From an uncultured Bacilli bacterium (lineage in GTDB: Bacteria > Bacillota_I > Bacilli_A > RF39 > UBA660), in the NCBI GenBank assembly GCA_934090595.1, contig CAKOJO010000004.1:1-40855 (forward strand): DNA of 40,855 nt, written 5' to 3'. A program made the translations under genes and the position numbers. Positions 38,219-40,855 of the stretch are shown piece by piece (within the stretch, counting starts at the first letter, position 1; each line of letters begins with the position of its first letter). Below the pieces are notes generated by a model that was not told where the DNA came from, searched no databases, and saw only the letters and a list, made by a program, of their open reading frames with translations.

Positions 38219-39132
38219 CGGCGATTTACTCCGATCATTTTCATTTCTGTTGATAAGTATTTTATTCTTTCAATTATTCTTCTTGCTTTTACTTTGTCTA
38301 CTGTTTTATTGGTATTGCTAAGATGTGTTTCTAGTTCTTCAAGTGATAGGTTTGAGGTGAAGAATGTTGGAAGGTTTTCATCCATACGATATTGAAGGAT
38401 TGTTCCTAGTATTTCATCTCTTCCCCATGATGTTACATTTTCTGCGCCGATGTCATCAATTAAAAGAATTGGTATTTTTTTTATGTATTCATATTTTTCA
38501 CTGTATGATATATTTTCATCGTTTGAGAATGATTCTTTTAGAGTTCTTAGAAATTCTGGAAAGTATATGATCGCAGATTTTATGTCTTTTTTTGCAAATT
38601 CATTTAGGAGTGCTGCGATTATATATGTTTTTCCACTTCCAAAGTTTCCATATAGGTATAGTCCTTTTTGTCTATTAGTACTATAAGTATTGTAGTAATT
38701 ATTAATATATTTAATTGGTTCAATACGTGATTTATCATCTGTATATAGGTCTTTCATACAAGCATTTTTTATTGATTTTGGAACATTGTATAAGTCAATG
38801 TTTTCTTTATATTTATCTTTTTTTAGTTCATTATTTTTATATTTACATGCTACGTATGAAAAAGTTATAGTATTATTTTCTTCTTTTGGATAATAACAGT
38901 ATCCTTGTATTTCGTTTTTACAGTTTTGTAGTCCTTTACAATTTAGGCAGTTATCAAACTGAATTGCTGAGTCTATTAAATTAGGAACGTGTTTTTCTAG
39001 TATTTCATCATTTACGTTTATTCTTTTTCTTAGCTCTATTACTTTTTTATCTTTCATTGCTTCGATGTAGTTTTTTCTTAGTACTTCGTTATTGTATTTA
39101 TTTTTTTTAAATATTTGCTTTGCTTCTTGCAT
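38215..39132 (-). CDS. dnaI: Helicase loader DnaI
   Basis: 305 residues from ATG at 39132, with AGGTGG 6 nt upstream (a GTG at 39141 is less likely). The N-terminal part has a Cys cluster (CLNCKGLQNCKNEIQGYC), a zinc-binding DnaI trait. The C-terminal AAA+ domain has LYGNFGSGKTY (Walker A), LLIDDIGAENVTSWG (Walker B and following), and TSNLSLEEL (sensor 1) with RIIERIKYLS (Arg finger/sensor). DnaI loads the DnaC-type replicative helicase at origins and restart sites. It is co-transcribed with the RNB-domain gene, an uncommon partner. Confidence 0.93.
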   Translation of the reverse strand: MQEAKQIFKKNKYNNEVLRKNYIEAMKDKKVIELRKRINVNDEILEKHVPNLIDSAIQFDNCLNCKGLQNCKNEIQGYCYYPKEENNTITFSYVACKYKNNELKKDKYKENIDLYNVPKSIKNACMKDLYTDDKSRIEPIKYINNYYNTYSTNRQKGLYLYGNFGSGKTYIIAALLNEFAKKDIKSAIIYFPEFLRTLKESFSNDENISYSEKYEYIKKIPILLIDDIGAENVTSWGRDEILGTILQYRMDENLPTFFTSNLSLEELETHLSNTNKTVDKVKARRIIERIKYLSTEMKMIGVNRR

Positions 39133-39177
39133 GTTTACCACCTAATTAAATTATAAATCAAAATAGGAAAAATAGCA

Positions 39178-39672
39178 CTATAAAAGCGCTAATTTTGTTG
39201 AAAAGTTTTTGCCATATACGTTGTTGTCTGAGTTATAATCTATCCACATTTTTATTTCATATGTACTTTCATTAGTATTATCATCAGTAAATAGAATACC
39301 ATTTTCTTTTATATTAGTGGGTTTTACTATTACTTTGTTGTTTTTAGTTACTTGGTATCTTATGTATTTGTAGTTTAGACTGTTTTCTTGTTCTTCTAGT
39401 GTGTTTTGTAAATAGAAAGTTACTTCTTCTTTATTTGAGTTATTTATTACTTGAAAAGTATATCCTTGTTCTTTAATACCATCTTCATCTTTTGTAGGAT
39501 AAACATTTGATAAGGTAATTGGATTTGATAATTCTTCAATGTAGATTTCATTGTCTAATGTTATAAAGTCTATTTTTTTATCTTGATTTTCTATCCATAT
39601 AAATGTTGATGTTATTAGTATAATTATTGTTAAGAACATTTGCATTATATATCCTGATATTTTATTATTCAT
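39178..39672 (-). CDS. Membrane-anchored surface protein, unknown
   Basis: 164 residues: an N-terminal membrane helix (about 8-26), followed by a beta-rich extracytoplasmic domain (GYTFQVINNSNKEEVTFYLQN, YIRYQVTKNNKVIV) ending in YEIKMWIDYNSDNNVYGKNF. That end resembles the start of the partial protein at 39827-40855 (YRLRAWLDKDVDTNKLNEKSY), so the two share a module. Family is not known; TasA/camelysin-like beta-sandwich folds are a possibility. GGGGGAGT precedes the ATG. Confidence 0.6.
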   Translation of the reverse strand: MNNKISGYIMQMFLTIIILITSTFIWIENQDKKIDFITLDNEIYIEELSNPITLSNVYPTKDEDGIKEQGYTFQVINNSNKEEVTFYLQNTLEEQENSLNYKYIRYQVTKNNKVIVKPTNIKENGILFTDDNTNESTYEIKMWIDYNSDNNVYGKNFSTKLALL

Positions 39673-39740
39673 TTTACTCCCCCGTTAATTGAGGCTTATT
39701 ATACTGCTATTTTTGATAAAAGTAAAGAAAAAGTTTATAA

Positions 39741-39763
39741 AATAAAAAGGACTTGGAGTCCTA
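39741..39763 (-). terminator. Terminator after the lectin-like gene
   Basis: AGGACT (39748-39753) and AGTCCT (39757-39762) pair around TGG; on the minus strand TTTTTATTTT follows. A further hairpin TGCAAG/CTTGCA lies between it and the stop codon (about 39793-39811). Confidence 0.7.
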
Positions 39764-39826
39764 ATTATAATTCTTATTTTCTACTGCTCGGTGCAAGATT
39801 TTACCTTGCAAGCTCGCTCAAATTAC

Positions 39827-40855
39827 TCAACTGATACTAAGTTGATATGGTTGTGCCGAAGTCCCATTTCCACTTGAAATTTTTACGTTAGATGAGAGTG
39901 TTAGGACTGGACGAACCGCTGCCTCATAGTCACCGGTTGGCCACAATTCTACATAACCACTCACGCGCAATTGGAATACCTTATCGTAACCGCTTAAATA
40001 TTGCGAAAGTAACCATGTAGAATCAGCATTTCTAGCAAGCCAGTTATTTGCTTTTACACAACTTGCAGAGTTATGATACTCATTTAAGTTAGTCGTACAT
40101 TCTTTTGATGCTGCATATCCATAATCACTGGCATACATTATTGCTATTTTTTTATTTGCATCATTTTGCATTATTGGATTTGTACCATAATAATAATCAC
40201 TACCACTACTTTTTCTTTCATATTGCCACATTTCATCTGTTGTTATTGCAGCTGTTCGATACCCTCCGAGATAATATTTTGTTGTTCCTATCATGTTTTT
40301 TGCATCACTATTTAAAGTATTATAATAACTATAATTATTTAAATATGTATTAAGTGTGGCAGTTGTCCAATTGTTTGTGCAAATACCATCCCAAAGCTTA
40401 TTACCAATGGAATTATTTCTTATTATTTTAAATCTATTTTCTACATTACCATTTGTATCTTCAGTTGGTATTATTCCTATTATTCTCCATACTTCGTTAT
40501 TAAATGTTACATAGTTCTTTACTACTGAATCTCCTCCACGATATCTATATTCTGTTGCAAATCTACTATCAACTTGAAGTGTATCATCTACTTCATGTGT
40601 TATTTGTTCAAGTCCATCTGTTCCAACTTTAGATTTAGCAAAAGTAAGTGCATAATCTTCTTTAACTGGTGTCTGACCTTTTCCAGATGCTTCCCCATTT
40701 ATATTAACTCTAAATCTGTAACTATATGATTTTTCGTTAAGTTTATTTGTATCTACATCTTTATCAAGCCATGCTCTTAGTCTATAACTAGTTATAACTC
40801 TTTCCTTATTATTTGAAAATATTTCTTCTTGTGATTTTAATATATATTGATTTAA
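39827..40855 (-). CDS. Surface protein with lectin-like C-terminal domain (partial)
   Basis: The frame is open from the window edge (40855) to TGA at 39829-39827, giving the last 342 residues; the N terminus lies outside. An inner ATG at 40294 is not the start because homology to the gene at 4193 continues upstream. The first about 60 residues (YRLRAWLDKDVDT, YSYRFRVNINGEASG) are a beta module also seen at 39178. From about residue 100 the domain (TEYRYRGG, YVTFNNEVWRIIGIIPTED, SIGNKLW, NNWTTATLNTYLN, YYLGGY, ASDYGYAA, RPVL, VKISSGNG) is nearly identical to that of the pilin-like protein. The region just before RPVL is divergent. Likely extracellular and adhesive; inference. Confidence 0.75.
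   Translation of the reverse strand, partial: LNQYILKSQEEIFSNNKERVITSYRLRAWLDKDVDTNKLNEKSYSYRFRVNINGEASGKGQTPVKEDYALTFAKSKVGTDGLEQITHEVDDTLQVDSRFATEYRYRGGDSVVKNYVTFNNEVWRIIGIIPTEDTNGNVENRFKIIRNNSIGNKLWDGICTNNWTTATLNTYLNNYSYYNTLNSDAKNMIGTTKYYLGGYRTAAITTDEMWQYERKSSGSDYYYGTNPIMQNDANKKIAIMYASDYGYAASKECTTNLNEYHNSASCVKANNWLARNADSTWLLSQYLSGYDKVFQLRVSGYVELWPTGDYEAAVRPVLTLSSNVKISSGNGTSAQPYQLSIS

Noticed and set aside
39827..40294. Start of the lectin-like gene at the ATG at 40294
   Set aside because: The frame is open to the window edge, and homology with the protein at 4193 continues upstream of that ATG, so the true start lies outside the window.
1..40855. Mycoplasma-type genetic code (TGA as Trp)
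   Set aside because: Conserved Trp positions use TGG, and TGA serves as stop at expected gene ends (for example 39829-39827), so the standard code applies.

Overview
The window comes from an AT-rich, low-GC Gram-positive bacterium, most likely an uncultured gut lineage of Bacilli (Erysipelotrichia/RF39-like). The basis is very low GC, AGGAGG-type ribosome binding sites, a threonine T-box, B. subtilis-style ylbJ/ylbL adjacency, DnaI-type helicase loading and competence genes. TGG encodes Trp and TGA acts as a stop, so the code is standard and this is not a Mycoplasma. Spore-associated families recur (YlbJ-like, SpoVIF-like, a YjcZ-like micropeptide, a LysM protein), which suggests a sporulator or a recent ex-sporulator.

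Layout. 1-660: tail of an unknown gene, then a 24-residue membrane peptide whose mRNA and convergent antisense promoter look like a type I toxin-antitoxin pair. 683-2748 (-): ylbL, a thioredoxin-like gene and trmL, divergent from ylbJ. 3697-7581: two pilin-like genes (one with a large lectin-like tail) and a ComGA/PilB ATPase with an Asn/Ser-rich tail. 7591-10299 (-): SpoVIF-like gene, HExxH protein, der and a membrane protein. 10345-11902 (-): a very large structured RNA (about 600 nt, own promoter and terminator), a DUF3800 gene and a small RNA. 11941-15272 (-): envelope proteins (RCC1-like lipoprotein, LysM protein, membrane-anchored protein), a 51-residue acidic protein and an RNHCP zinc protein behind a pseudoknot/terminator element. 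15718-18219 (-): a cassette region with dinD, a truncated DUF1016 gene and an intact DUF1016 nuclease, attached to duplicated copies of the 3' end of comEC. 18236-22211 (-): comEC, comEA and ftsW. 22343-27373: spore-type micropeptide, def, orphan relB-like gene, TM protein, dut, feoAB. 27388-30807 (-): PHP phosphoesterase, then a T-box-controlled operon of an unknown gene plus thrS. 30957-36175 (-): a seven-gene zinc operon (zur, CPIC membrane protein, znuA-C-B, permease pair). 36380-39132 (-): an unusual RNB-domain protein and dnaI. 39178-40855 (-): a TM-anchored surface protein and the C-terminal part of a second lectin-like protein.

The most interesting regions are: (1) the comEC 3'-end cassettes, where 120-165 bp copies of the comEC tail precede each acquired gene and where each cassette gene carries one perfect GC-rich palindrome; in the two DUF1016 paralogues the palindrome lies at the same codons with compensatory base changes; (2) the approximately 600-nt ornate RNA; (3) the type I toxin-antitoxin-like locus; (4) the pair of lectin-like surface proteins with nearly identical frames and a divergent C-terminal patch. 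All calls were made by reading the sequence; no database search or folding program was run.
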